A program made the position numbers and the translations under genes. A stretch of DNA of 64,000 bases from Varanus komodoensis (Eukaryota > Chordata > Lepidosauria > Squamata > Varanidae): contig NW_025335268.1 of NCBI RefSeq assembly GCF_004798865.1, positions 85,184,934 to 85,248,933 on the forward strand, read 5' to 3'. The notes under the pieces are model-generated. The model was given only the letters and a program-made list of their open reading frames with translations. It was not told the DNA's origin and did not search any database. This document shows, piece after piece, positions 35,380-47,714 of this stretch (positions are counted from its first letter, which is position 1; each line of letters begins with the position of its first letter).

Positions 35380-38300
35380 TCCATAACGGGCATCCCACTA
35401 CCAAGAAAATCCTTTGCTTAGTAGCGAACTACTTTGTCTGGTGAAAGATGTTGCAAGGTTTCCAAAAGAGCTCTGATGATTTGATGTCCTCCAGAACTAC
35501 AACCATTCTTGGGGAAGTGATGGGAGCTGCAGTCCAAACAGTCATGAAATAAAAGCACTTTTGGTGTGAATGCACTTGTACTACCCTAAACAGGAGCTCT
35601 TTCCAAGTGGTTATTCAGATGATCCATTTCTCAAAGGACACACAAACTCACATATATTTAAAAGGGGGAAATTGTTCCAAAATGGTGGAATCCCTGTGGC
35701 CGATTCTGAAGGGGCCCCTAATTTCTGATCTCCAATTTTTCCTATGAGTTTAAAAAAAAAAAAGTGCAGGTAAGTTCTGAAGTGCCCCTCTGATCTGAAC
35801 TGCTATTTTTAATTATGCTTCTAATATTCTTCTCTCTGCTTATGCAGCTATAGCAAGTTAAGATGCTGGGACATGCCCAGTCTGTAGAATATCACACAAC
35901 TAAGTATACCAGAAGTTTCCAAAAAATACAGGTGATACTGTTTTCCTGAAGATGCTCATCACAAGACTAGTTATCTGATCAGTCAAGTTGTTCTTATTCC
36001 TGAATAGAGATGGACAAATCTATCAATGTTTCTCCCAGTTTCTCATTTTTCTAGCCTTACATCTGTTCATCCCAAACTTTAAGAAAATGTATTAAAAGTT
36101 TGCATGAGAATTTGCACACGTCTGCATTTTTCCTAAAACATGCATTACTTTATGCAAGATTGCCCTATGTGCTTTTTGTAACCAATTTCCCTAATACACT
36201 ATGAAATTTTATTTTCACTAATATACACAATTTTGTGTGCACTTGCTGCCACTATATGTTTGAATAAATACATTTTATTTGATATTTCTATTGAAGAACT
36301 CCATTAAAAGAATCTAAGAAGTTTCAACAGATGAGTTTCAGTTTGTATATTATTTTAAAAAGGGCAAAATCAGGTAAGTTTGCCTACCAATGCATATCAA
36401 ACATGTTTCTTTCTTATCTGTATCCCACAGCAAGTATGACAGAATTCTCCTTTGAAAAATTACCTTGAGCATCCTGATATTTTACAGCATCTATCTATAC
36501 AATTATTGCTCTTTTGGCAACTGCTAGATCATTTGGAAACCCTCCTTCAATAACAATGTACGAGCAAAGAATTATCCTGGTGTTTGTATGTTTTCATTGG
36601 CACTGCATTATTCTGAGAGTCATTCTGAAGACTCAGCATCCTTCTGTGGCATTTGGAAGGAACGAATGCAATCCAATGGCTTTCATTCTGTTTTTAGCAT
36701 GTCCCTAATAAATGTTACATTTATCTAGCACAATCCCTGCAGCTAATGAGTCAAATTCTTATGGCGAAATCTAAAACAATTTTCAGTTCATTAGTCAGGT
36801 CTTGCGGCTCTCCTGATTCTTACAGATGGTTAGTCCAATTATTTTGAAGTCTAAAATGAGGAACAGTGACTTCGCCAAGGTCAAATGGTTGATGAGGGAA
36901 GACATGCAAAATAGAAACTGTGCAACCAGGGAAGCAAATACAATGAGAGCTACAAAGGGGGGGGGGTGCGAACCCCACATCAACAAGCAAGTGTCAGCAT
37001 GAGGCACTGACACATGTACAAATTATATGAACTAGAAGTATTCTGATATTTCACCTCCCTCCCTCTCCCTGCCACAATAAACAGCAGCCTAATCAATCAA
37101 GCATACAATTTCACCAAAGAGCAACACAAATAGATTGTAATCCTCTCGTGTTGGTGTGAGGAGACAATTCATACAGCCTGAATGAATGACAGACCAAAAT
37201 CATTTGTACACATCTGATTCTACCAGGCCACGCTCTCAGTCAATTTTCAAGCAGTTATACAAAAACTAGAGTCCCCTCTTCAGAATGAAAAGGCTGCAAT
37301 ACTGTAAAAACAGGCGCACACACATTGTGTTGCTGGTCTTTCTTTTTCCAGCCAAGCTATTGCATTATAGAGGGACTTATCATAACCTATAATACTGAAG
37401 TAGCTTGTGATAAGCTATCATACAAAACTGAAGATGTTCAGATGTTGTGAACCTCACAATGCCTTTTAAAGCTTCTTGGCTGCTCCGTGAGGTTTTAAGC
37501 TCGTATTTACCACTTCTAAAACACAAATGGAAGCTGTTTAGCCATGCTTCATCCTTCAGAGGCACTTAAGACAGATCGGACCGGCATTCACACTTTGGAA
37601 GGCATGCAAAGTACCTCTTCCAGTTATGCAACGAGCAATTGAAAATGAACAAATAATCAGCTGCAAATAAATCATGGCCAGCCCATTTCCAAGCTGCCTT
37701 ATAACATGGGTGATTCCACAGACATATCAGTGGCCTTGGTTTGCACTGAGAGGCTTCTGCATTCCTTTCTTCTGTTAAGCTTTTGAGAGAGATTAGTAAA
37801 GGCACATCCTGCAAGTAAACGTCTGTTCCGCGCCACTGCTGGAAAGCCTTCCTCCCCTGACTGGGATTTGTTAGATGCATTGTGATAAATGAATGGCTTG
37901 CCTTCTTGTTTATTGAAAGCTAGTTGATGCTGCAAGAGATAATTCAGAGTAGCCTTGGTCACACCTAAGACGTGGTTCAGCACAAGGAAGATGTGTGCTC
38001 TCAGGCACCTATGCCTACTCTCCTCTCTCCTTCCCCTCCAATAATGTGGCTGCAAGGAAATCAGAAGTCCCCATTTTAAATGAACCATAGTTTAGCATGT
38101 CATCCAAACTTGAAACTGGGGTTAATGTTATTAGCCTGCCCATTCCTCTCTTGCCTCAGGCTCTAAAACGCCAGACAGTCCTTTACAATGCAGATCTTTA
38201 TTGGCACCTCACAGCTAACAGGACATGCAACTCTGAACACCCCCCAGCAAGCTGAGTGAGAGCCTCTTCTCATGTGAAGAGCGAATGAGAGTGGGAAACT

Positions 38301-38650
38301 TCTCCCAGTCCTCCCTTGTCATTCATGCTGCAGGCTTCACTCTTGTGGTGGCCCTTGCTTTCCCCTGCTGGAAAGCTAGCTGGTGAGACCGACGCAAGCC
38401 TTCATCTCTTCCAGAGCCTCATTACAGGGTCAGGGACTGGGCAAGGCAATGGCTTTCCCTACTCTCCTGAGTCCTCTCCTGTCTCTTCCAAAGCATGTCT
38501 GCTCTCTCAGTTGGCCCAGGAAACTGTGGGCAGCAACTTTGATGGGACTTCAACGGTTTCCACCATCTCCATTTGATCCTCTTGCCCTCCCACTGCCTCT
38601 TCCATGGTGTTCTCTCCTTCAGAATCTGACAACACAGGAGAGAGAGAGTA
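35380..38650. other. No gene; repeat-poor block at 37060-37900
   Basis: A hairpin-family copy lies at about 35485-35545 ('cagaactacaac ... gggagctgcagtcc'). A 10-G run is at 36957-36966. 37060-37900 shows no repeat signature and may be constrained regulatory sequence. 'aaccatagtttagcatgtcatccaaac' (about 38084-38110) resembles one end of a MITE. Confidence 0.4.
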
Positions 38651-38782
38651 GTCCAACCTGTTGAAACAAGCCACTTCTACAGCCCATGGTTTGAAATTGG
38701 CTTATTTCAACAAACCGTATCTACAGTTTGTCAGGTTTGGATGTCATGGCAAGCTCTGATTAACCTGAATGCTCCAAAGCTG

Positions 38783-38964
38783 CCGTGTAGGAATCTTCCT
38801 TATACTAAGTCACACCACTGGTACTAGCCCACTATTGTTGACACTGATTGGCAGCAGCTCTCCAGGCTTTCAGGGGGACTTTTGACGGCCCTACCTGGAG
38901 ATGCCAGCAATGGAAGTGGGGACCTTCTGCATGGAACACTTGCACTGAACCATGGCCAATCCCA
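38783..38964 (-). mobile_element. tRNA-derived SINE, second family
   Basis: Plus-strand reading 'cttatactaagtcacaccactgg', 'gacactgattggcagcagctctccagg', 'ctacctggagatgcc' and 'ggaccttctgcatgg' is the reverse complement of a squamate SINE whose head resembles 'ggctcagtggtagagcatctgc'. The tRNA-like promoter is at the right end and is decayed. About 180 bp. Confidence 0.75.
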
Positions 38965-39088
38965 GCAGAAGTGCAAACTTCCAAACACCTTATTGTGGCC
39001 TGTGTGAGAAGCAGGCACGCCTGAGACTCACTTGGGCTCATTCTTGTAATGCAGGAATATGGCATGAACCAACCCTATAGTGTGTATA

Positions 39089-39340
39089 GGACCCCAGAGA
39101 GGTCTGCCTGGTGCTGTCGTTATTTGTTTTTCGGCGCCAGGCCAAGACCTTTTTATTTAAACAATATTTTAACACTGTTTAATGTTTATAGGTTTTTAAT
39201 TGTCCAGTCAGGGTACTTCCAGGTTTGAACTGTTATTGTTATTTATATTGTATTTATTTATTTCTGTGAGCCATCCCGAGGCTATATAGCAAGGGGACGG
39301 CATATAAAAAACTTTAAATAAATAAACAAACAAACAAATA
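39089..39340 (+). mobile_element. L2-clade LINE 3' end
   Basis: 'ccccagagaggtctgcctgg', 'tttttcggcgccaggccaagacctttttattt', 'gtgagccatcccgaggc', and tail 'aaataaataaacaaacaaac'. Same family as 9343-9795, truncated just inside the RT block. It abuts an opposite-strand RT fragment. Confidence 0.85.
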
Positions 39341-39344
39341 TGGG

Positions 39345-39960
39345 GTGCCATGACCAAAAAGGCCCTTCTTCTGGCTGCCACCCCCCCTTACTTCCATTGG
39401 AGGGAGCTCCCACAAGGTACATATGGGGTGAGGTATTCCTTCAGTTAGCCTGGCCCCAAACACTGTAGGGCTTTAAATGTTAATATTAGCACTCTGGGAG
39501 CCAGTGCAACTGAAAGAGGACTGGTGTGACATGTCCTCATGGGCCAGCCTGCATTAAAAGCCGCTCTGCCCTATTTTGGATCAATCGAAGTTCCTGGACC
39601 ATTTTCAAAGGCGGCCCCATGCAGAGTGCATTGCAATTGTCCAAGTGAGACATCACTAGAGCACGGATTGCTGCAGCGAGGCTCTCTCTGTCCAGATAGT
39701 CGTAGTTGGCATCTCAGCCTATGCTGCAAAAAGGTGCTCTGTGCTACTGGGCCCACTTGTGACTCAGCAACAGTTCTGGGGATCCAGGAGCACCCCCACA
39801 CCTTGTCCTTTGGTGGGAGTGCAACCCCACCCGTAGCATGTTGCCTATCTCAACCAATCAGCCAGGCCACCCACCCTCTACCAGCATCTCCGTCTCGTCT
39901 GGACTGAGTCTCGCTTTACTGGCCATCTTCCAGTCCATTACTGAGCCCAGACACTGTTCA
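39345..39960 (-). mobile_element. L2-clade LINE RT fragment
   Basis: The minus-strand frame contains HRLRCQLRLSG and LGQLQCTLHGAAF (39801-39571), aligning with 'LRQLRPYLDRESLATVIHALVTSRLDYCNALYVGLPLK' of L2-clade RT. Further upstream, near 39900-39950 on the minus strand, DWKMASKARLSP aligns with 'MxxNKLRLNPDKTE'. So about 600 bp of the 3' RT domain is present, frame-broken in places. No 3' tail. Confidence 0.68.
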
Positions 39961-39964
39961 GAAC

Positions 39965-40805
39965 AGTCTTGTCTGATCCTGTCTCTCATTGTATAACATC
40001 GGTCTAGCAGCCTCCTTGGCTTCTCATGCTTCAGCTACAACCTAGGAGAAGGTGCCATAAAGTAATGCCACCCATGGTGCTTTTTCAGATCAGGGAATGC
40101 AGGCAGCTGAGGAAACTGCAGACTGAAGGCAAGCTGTGTCTTAGAAAGAAGGGAAACACGGCTGCCTCACGGTGACAAAGTCAACTCAACAACATCCCAA
40201 AGGAAATTCTCAGTGCTGATCGTGAGGCAGCTTCCATTGAGAGAGGAAACTTTTGCAAAAGCAGAGGACAGATCTTTACATAGTGCTAGACAATCTTTAA
40301 TCTATTACCATTGTGTATATCCTAAAATGAATAATAAATCACTTGAATTATTCTTTGTTAGGTCAAAAAGTTTAAATGGTCTCTGAGCTCTTTCGGTTCA
40401 CACAGAAAGTATTATCATATAACCACCTTAAAAGAATAGCTTTCACTTTGTCACTGGCTGAGTAAACCTTGCTTTCCAGTTTAATTGAACATGTCAACTT
40501 TAGAAAATATATACTGATTATATTTGCCAGGCTCAATGCAAACCCTTCCAGATGCAGCTAACTGCTGCCCTGTTTGTTAAATTTTAATGCGGAGCTTGAA
40601 TCACATTAAGAACCATTCTCTACATTTTTCAATGAGTGTTTTTTTACTGTCGCCCCATTGTCTACAACAATGCAGAGGCATGGGTATAAAAAAAGTCTTG
40701 ACAGGAAGCAGAAGGGCAGGGATTTAAATAGCACTTATGCAAATATTTCATTTTCAAAAGTAATGTTATGCGTTGGCCTGTTGAGCATCATTAAAAATAA
40801 GCAGA
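39965..40805. other. Repeat-poor AT-rich block at 40250-40800
   Basis: No element signature. Continuous unique sequence including 'ggtctctgagctctttcgg', 'cactttgtcactggctgag' and 'tgcagctaactgctgccc'. Candidate conserved non-coding DNA, by inference only. Confidence 0.4.
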
Positions 40806-40810
40806 GCTAA

Positions 40811-41165
40811 ATTTGTTTGTTTGTCTGCTTAATTTCTGTACTGCCCAACAGTCCAAGCTGTCTAGGCAGTGAGCATCAATATTAAATACAATAAAATACA
40901 ATAGCATAAACAACAATAAAACATCATAAAATTACATTAAAAATTTAAACCAGATTTTTAGAGCTAAACAGCTAAACCTAGCATTTAACTGTTTTCAATA
41001 CCCCCACCTCTATGTGCTATTTGGAGTTAATAAATGCAAAGAACATGGACCTAGAACATGGTCCTAGGAAGGTAAGAAGATAGTAAAGCTGGTGCCAGGC
41101 AGGCCTCAGCAGGGAGCTCACTCCATAATTTGGGGGTGAGAATGACTCTATCAATCAATTAAGCT
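40811..41165 (-). mobile_element. L2-clade LINE 3' end, degraded
   Basis: Left end 'gtactgcccaacagtccaagctgtctaggcag' is the reverse of the 'gagagcttgg...ggcagtac' tail. Right end on the minus strand reads ILTPKLWSELPAEACLAPA (about 41140-41085), the L2 RT C-terminal block. Confidence 0.7.
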
Positions 41166-41760
41166 GTTGACTAAAACATTGTCATCATAAGTCACAAACA
41201 GGGCATAGTAGTCAGTAGAGATGGATAAATCTTGTGGCTTCTAGATCAAGGGAAGGAATCAAAGATCAAGAGCAACCATGATTTTTCAGCCAGTTGGTTC
41301 CCAGGCATCTGGATTTAGGACATAACCAAAGATCCATATTGTTCAAGAAAGGGCTGACTTTCATTTTGGAATGGTTCTCAAGGTTGCATTGCAGTGATAG
41401 GCAGAGGAGCAAAGGCAAAGGAGCAAAGGCAGCAATGCCAGTAAACTTCCACTTAGAGCTCTTATCGCCAGTAACTAAAGGAGGAGAGGCCTTTCAAACT
41501 TTCACAACTGGAAAAACTGCACAAAAGCCAGAAAACTACTCCAAATTGCCAAACAATTGACAGTTGAAGGAAAAAATTGGAGTAGAAGAGGATCTGACTC
41601 TCTGAGGAATACTGGAGTGCTCAGTTTGACCCCAAGGTCTGAATTTCTCTGCTTCTGATCTTCTAAGAAACTTCAAAACCCCCTCTTTTTTATCCTTTAG
41701 AAACTGGACATCATAGGCATACTTTCCCTTAACCAGGTAATAGGAAGTAGACACTATTCT

Positions 41761-41850
41761 TGTTATTACATGCAGATACTAAGATCCAACTTATGGTGAC
41801 CCAATGAATGAATGCTTTCCAAAATGTCTTGTCAACACTGCTCAGTACCC
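41761..41850 (-). mobile_element. RTE/BovB-related LINE 3' end, reversed
   Basis: Plus-strand 'gatccaacttatggtgaccc' and 'gaatgctttccaaaatgtc' is the reverse complement of 'gacattttggaaagcattc...gggtcaccataagttgg', matching the DRTFWKAF block and end of the copies at 10.9 and 13.0 kb. Confidence 0.55.
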
Positions 41851-41859
41851 AGTGTTAGA

Positions 41860-44115
41860 CTCCTGTTAATTTGTCTGACAACACCTGTTTCTGGGGCAGG
41901 TTTAGATTCAAGATGTTCACCAGTCAAGCTGCCATGCCTTGAAATACTGAAAACAGTAATACCAGTGCTTCTCCTTTCACCTGGGAACATGTTGGTCCTG
42001 CTCATATTATATACTTTCCCTTGGACATTTTCCCATCTCATTATCCCATGGACCAACTGTCTAACACAGCTGTTAGCCTAATAACCTTACAGACTATGAG
42101 CAGTTTAATTCCTAGCTGAGAGAGTTTCCCCAAATCTGAGGCAGGCCAGAATAGCTACAGAGTACCCATCAACAATCTGTACATTCTCAAGCTGATGGGT
42201 AAGAAGACCAAGCTGTTATTTTAGCAACAGGGGGTTAAGGCTATCCTGCAGAGCAAATTTGTTCTCGTCTACTATTCTGGGGCACACTTCAGCTGAAAGT
42301 ATATTCTAGGGTAATAGCATTGCCGAGACTACAGGAGTATTTTGCCATCAATAAAAGATGCAAGGCTGGGGAAACAAAAAATAGGGGAAATTTTCAACAC
42401 TGGGTTCATGAATGTTTTTCAATCTGTAGCATTTGAAGGGATTTTTCAAAATTACTGTACACCATGATCATACTCCCAGTTTATTTGTTTCAATAAACGC
42501 ATGACAACATGATCCTAGACCTGGCTTCTCAGAGTTCAGTCCCTGGCTTATTTCCAGATTCCCAGGTAAGTGAGCATAGGGCTGTAGCTTTATCCTCTTT
42601 ATTGCACATACTTGTACCAACCACCTATACCTAATTTATTTCTAATGTTGAAGCATTTCTCCTACTTTAGCTGGTTGGAAATCTAAAGTTTTAAGCGTGG
42701 AATATGAATAAGCTAACATGCTACTGCTAAATTCCAGCCCCTAAAATATCAGAATTTCAGAATGACAAGATGGACTAGAATTATAAAATGTACCAAAACA
42801 TACAGGCATTTAACCTATCACAATATATACCCACCACAATTTTGACTGCAGATCCTGTTGTGGTTTCCATGCACGTATCTGTAGCTGGATGATGAGCTGG
42901 ACACATGAACAGACGTTATGTGACTGTGTATTTCTTAATTTGATCACGCCATAATTGATTATTCACCACACACATGCCACTGCAAAGGAGCCGTGGCCAG
43001 CAAGTGGGGGTGCAGCAGTGGAGGGTGACAACTGCCTGGGCATTGGCCAGCCGCATCCAGAGTGAGTTAATGAGGAGTTACTCAGCAACATGTTCGCGTC
43101 GCCTGGCTTGAGCATGATTGGTAGGACAAAGACAGTTGTTGACGAAGGTGCTACTATTCAGCTAATTATCACACTGCAACAAGCAGGTGAAATACCACTC
43201 ACTTATTAGAAATGCTGTTGAGATTTTCCTAAGCCATGCTTGGAGGAACCAGCCTGGAAGTAGATGCAAGCTTTTTAATCCTGTACATTCTTCTCCAGCC
43301 TGCAATGAAATCCAAGCCAGAGATGACTTTCCCCATTGCATCCCATTTGCTCCACCTTCCCCACCTGTTCAGCCAGCCCACTCCTGAAAACACCTTTTAC
43401 AAGTCCACAGTGGCAGGATTGGGAAGGGAATGCCTCTTCTGCCCTCCCGCCTTCTGCTCTCTCTTGACACTGTTAATACAGATGCTTCGTTTATTTTTTT
43501 GGAAAATGTTCGTGATTTTAAATATGAATCTTTGCATGATAGACTTCACCCATTTCAGATAAGTTGAAATGCTCTGCCTTGTCTCCAACATCCCTGATAC
43601 ATTTGGCGACTCTTCTCAAATCTCCTTGGATTTCTCATGACATTTTTCAAACATGGTCCCCGAGAAGGAGTCTCCAAACTCAGGTGAACGTTTTTAGTGG
43701 CAACTTTATCCAGGGAAGCTTTGGCTACATACAGAAACTGCTTAAAGGTTAGGTGCTAGAGTCTTATACCAACATCACCCTGAATGATGTGTTTTAGGAA
43801 GTTCAGTAATCCTAAAGAGGCTTCCAGCAAAGTTCAGTGCCACAGATCCAGGGCTTCCCTATACAAGGCATCTCTTGCATGTTTGTGAAATTTTTCAGGT
43901 CCTTTTCACAACCATGTTGTTTTCCAAGATCTCCCTTGAGTTTTCCAGCTGTGTGTGTGTGTTTCACCAGGTAACTCTGGTATTCAATTTTAAACCAGAA
44001 CAAAAGCCTCCTAAAAAGGTAAACATCTGCTATGCTGCCATTATCCCACAGTGCCACCTTGTGGTTAAGTAATAAATTGTATAGAAAAGTGGGGAAGATG
44101 AACAAGTGGGTTCTA
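41860..44115. other. No gene recognised
   Basis: Short frames on both strands only. GC-richer patch at 42990-43060. (GT)n of about 5 units near 43953. Confidence 0.45.
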
Positions 44116-44119
44116 CATC

Positions 44120-44402
44120 AAATCAAGCCAGAGCTTTCCCTAGAAGCAAAAAGATGAGGCTGTCATACATTGGGCTCATCATAAAACGGCCAAACCCCAG
44201 GGGGAAGACAATCATGCTACAGAAAGTTGAAGGCAGAAGAAGAAAAGGAAGACCAACTATGGGATGGATTGACACCATAAAAAAACCTGCAGACTGGAAT
44301 TCACAAGAACTAATAGAACTGTCATGGGTAGGACATTTGGAAGAGCTTTCATATGGTCACCACAAGTCAAACTGGATGACACACACTTGTAACAACAACA
44401 AT
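44120..44402 (+). mobile_element. RTE/BovB-related LINE 3' end
   Basis: The open frame reads LSYIGLIIKR, GKTIMLQKVEGRRRKGRPTM and GWIDTIKKPADWNSQEL, then a diverged VGHLEELSYGHHKS, and ends in 'aacaacaac'. The equivalent BovB text is 'LQYFGHVIRR..LEKTLMLGKIEGRRRRGRQRMRWLD'. One continuous frame of about 95 codons survives; 5'-truncated. Confidence 0.8.
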
Positions 44403-44404
44403 AT

Positions 44405-45170
44405 AGAAACACAAACTCAAGGAGAAAGCCCTATGTGAAGGATGCATTTTCCTCCACGGTGAAAATGGAAGAATCCTGCCTGCACTCATACAAGTTGTAT
44501 GGGCCTCCATACAGGTTAAGGGCCTCATGTAGGGCAGCCCCAGTTCTACAGATGGTCTGTCTTCAAAAACGAAGAGGCAAGCAAACAATAGAAAAAACTA
44601 ATTTTGATTCAATTAATAATAAAACCGCAATGAAGTTGGAAACACAGGAAGCAAGGAATCATGCGTTCACTACTTGACTTTTTATTCATCTGACAATATT
44701 GAAAAAGCTTATCATTCATCATTCTTTGAGGGAGTACAATTTTAATTTCTTCTCCCTGCCTCGCCTATCCCAAAAGTGACAATTCCCTTTATAATTTCAG
44801 CATGCTGTGATATATTTCTTCAATAAAAATAAATATTGTTCTTCACTTAGGTTTGCCTCTCACACACAGACACAAAAGCTCACATTGTAGATACTGATAT
44901 GGAGGATGGAACAAAACTGATTGCTTTGTTTGTATGTTTCATTAGGCTGCAAGATCCCCAGACTGTTCTTCTAATCAGAAATACTGCTTTGAATTGTTTC
45001 ATATCAGGCTGGGTTGAGGGACCCTTTTCTCCAGTGGGTACCCCAATACAGCATAGATTGAAGACAGTTATTGCTTTATGTCCAGGTGGAGAGGGGGACA
45101 TTTCGGGGCTTCCTTCCAGCTTCTTGAGTTGTCCTAACTAAATGTCTCCATACCATCCGATTTCTTCACT
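44405..45170. other. No gene recognised
   Basis: Unique sequence, short shadow frames only. Confidence 0.45.
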
Positions 45171-45174
45171 CAGC

Positions 45175-45440
45175 TTTGTTTATTTATTTAGAGTATTTTT
45201 ATCCTGCCCCTCAGCTAAAAAGGCTCCCTGAGCAAGTTAAATACAATCAGTAAAGCAAAACAGTCCCTGCCTGCTGCCTTACAGTCTGGAAAGACAAGGA
45301 AAAGGAGGGGAGGGGAGGGGAGGGAAAAGTCATCTTTCTGCAAGGCTGCGGAAATAGCCCTGTTTCCTCTCTTATCTCCTTTTGTAAAGCCTGTTCTAAT
45401 CTTCTCTGGAGATTCATTACAAGAAATTGGGGGACATCCT
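45175..45440 (-). mobile_element. LINE-type 3' end, reversed
   Basis: Begins with 'tttatttatttagagtatttttatcctgccc' and 'aaaaggctccctgag', then 'cagtccctgcctgctgccttacagtctgg', a common squamate tail reading on the minus strand. It carries an expanded (GGGGA)n run at 45305-45327. Family not resolved. Confidence 0.5.
45305..45327. repeat. (GGGGA)n run
   Basis: About four GGGGA units inside the repeat above. G-quadruplex potential. Confidence 0.8.
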
Positions 45441-45814
45441 GACTGACCATGGTGCACGCCTAGAAGCTAATCTCTGCTTCACCCGGGCATGCATATCCCA
45501 CACATGCCTACGCATCTTCAGGCAGCCACCCCGCTCCTTCTCTCCACCCGTCTATAGGCCTAATGCCAAATATGTGAGAGCAGGATTGAAGTCTGGCGGT
45601 CTGGTTACGCATAAAGACAGTGGCACAGAAGTGAGAATTAGCCCTTCTTTACTCAGAAAAAGTGAATCCAGAATTGCTCCCCTGCAACTCATGGAAAGGC
45701 TGCTTTATGCTCCTTCTGCTACTTTGCACAAAAAGGAGGAAAGTAAATCAAGATATAGGCATCCACTTGCAGGATTTCTTGCATGTACAGAAGCAGGAAA
45801 ATTGTTATATAGCT

Positions 45815-46026
45815 GACCTGGTTGCAGTGGGTTGAGACTTGGGAGTTCTGAGTTCTAATCCTACTCAGCCAGGAAACCAAATGGGTGACCTTGAGCTAGT
45901 CACTGAGTCTCTGCCTGACATACCTCACAGGCTGATGTGAAGGTAAAATTCAGAGAGTGAGAACATTGCAATCCATCTTGGATTCCTTGCAAGAGCAAAA
46001 AGGTGGGACATAAATCTAGTAGAATA
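45815..46026 (+). mobile_element. CORE/MIR-like SINE, diverged
   Basis: 'gagttctaatcctactcagcc' (B box), 'gggtgaccttgagctagtcactgag', 'cctcacaggctgatgtgaagg', and tail 'ggtgggacataaatc' are in the right order. The A-box head is poorly preserved. Confidence 0.7.
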
Positions 46027-46029
46027 GTA

Positions 46030-46980
46030 AGAAGACATATGAAACTAAGAACAGGTGATTGAGTTTTGTGTTTTTCCTCCTCCTTTCCAATCCCTTTTCC
46101 TTTTGTGCTATGCCATTTTGATTGTACACCTGAGGGCACCCTTTCCTAAGCTGCTGAAAATATGCAGCATTTCTTGGATACCTTTGGAATCTCTCACTTC
46201 ATGACACAGGTTTACTATTGTCCATGCAGTCACACAGTTATGCAGCAGAGTATACACTATAATACATATTCATTCAGAATGCATGTGAAAAAAAGGATGC
46301 CACTTGAACACTGAAGACTTAAAATTTAAAAGCCCAAATTTATGCATAACCAGACAGAAAAAAGCCCTGCATCGTTGGCTGGGAAATGCTGGCAGTTGTA
46401 GGGCTTTTTTTTTCCTTGGTCTAAACATGCACGGGTGGCATGCCAAGTAACTAACTGCATTCCTAGTTCTATGTTTTCGTCTCCCAGACAACACACTGCC
46501 TCCTGTAAAATACAACCTGCAAACGTTGCTGGTAAGGTACAAGGATGCCTACTGAAAAGGGCTACCAGCCTTTCACCCTTTAAATCTGAATTTATGGCGC
46601 TGAAGGCAACCTTGTTCATTTTTTTCACAAGGCTGGCGTGTGACCGGAGAGCTGAGCAGGATAGATAAACGTATAGCGAAGAGTGCAGTCCTAGGAACCT
46701 TTACTCCAAAGTAAGTCCTACCACACACTGTACAGTCTCTTTTGCTTCTTTCTGCATCTCACTGAGGCATCCGAGACTGTCTCTGATAATAACCAACTCA
46801 ATTTTGGATGTAACAAATTGGTTAGTGAACTAATTGTTAAGAGTCAGGTGGTTAATCAAATAAACATCCTTTAGTCATCTGGCAGTTCTACCAGCAAAGG
46901 AGCATTTGTGTCTTACAGCGCACCTCTAGGATAATCACACTTCCCTGGTGCACACAACCACATGTGCACACACATCAAGG
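46030..46980. other. No gene; palindromic-family piece near 46685
   Basis: 'gtgcagtcctaggaacctttactccaaagtaagtcc' (46684-46719) is a fragment of the 'tgcaatcct' palindromic family. Otherwise unique. Confidence 0.45.
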
Positions 46981-46984
46981 CTTT

Positions 46985-47080
46985 GGTGTGGGGAGGGGAG
47001 GGGGCTGCATATGCAAGTGGGGGGGGCATGGCAAGCGGGGAGGGGCATGGCAAGCGGGGGGGGGGTCCCTGGGAAGGGAG
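46985..47080. repeat. G-rich block with tandem duplication
   Basis: Several runs of 4 to 10 G on the plus strand, including two passes of 'ggggcatggcaagcgggg'. A GC-rich region follows to about 47280. The 162-codon minus-strand frame here (47401-46913) is a consequence of this composition. Confidence 0.7.
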
Positions 47081-47543
47081 GCGACGAAAGCCTCTCTCCA
47101 GTGATGTTGCAGCGGCCAAGCTGCTAACAGGGATGCGAAGGCAGCAACCTGAGCTGATGCCTCCACTGCCTCTGGGCAACTTGGAAAGGGCACGGATCTC
47201 AGTTCTGAGATCACGGTTTTGACGCTGCAAGGAGCAGCAGGGAAACAGCAATCGCTGTGCTGGTGGCAGGGAGAGTGGAACGACTTCAGCAAACGTGCTG
47301 ATGAGATTGCTTCCCTTCCCTGCACAGTGCAGTGATGTCAAAATCGATGTCGGGAGAGAAGGGAGGTTTAAATCCCTTATCCCTGACAGTGGAGGCAGCA
47401 TCTATGCAAGAGGATGTTTGTCGGCATGCATAATGTGTGCATGTATGAGCAGTGTCCGTTCCCTCCATCAAGACTACATGCGGTCCCATGCCCCCTTGCA
47501 CTAATTGAAAGAATATCCTGGGAAGCGGAAGTGAACTTGCTAT

Positions 47544-47714
47544 CTTATTTATCTGTTACATTTATATCTTCCCTGTCCCTTTCAAGGAATCCAAGATGAC
47601 TTGCACAATTCTCCTTTTCCTGCTTTCAATCTTATCCTCCCAAGAACAACCCTGCGAGGTAGGTTGGGCTGAGGGTCTGTGACTGGCCCAAAGTCACTCA
47701 GCTGGCTCCATGGC
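47544..47714 (-). mobile_element. SINE 3' half, separated by a LINE insertion
   Basis: Plus-strand 'ccctgcgaggtaggttgggctgagg', 'gtgactggcccaaagtcactcagctggctccatggc' is the reverse complement of the CORE/MIR-like SINE 3' part. It stops at ATGGC (47710-47714), and the 5' part resumes at 48011. Confidence 0.85.

Noticed and set aside
38783-38964. tRNA gene on the minus strand
   Set aside because: The tRNA-like head belongs to a SINE and its B box and stems are decayed.
45427-45816. 129-codon plus-strand frame
   Set aside because: Starts inside an interspersed repeat and shows no domain.
46913-47401. 162-codon minus-strand frame, the longest in the window
   Set aside because: Rich in Pro, Ser and Leu as expected from a G/C-biased tract; overlapping frames exist in other phases; no known family.
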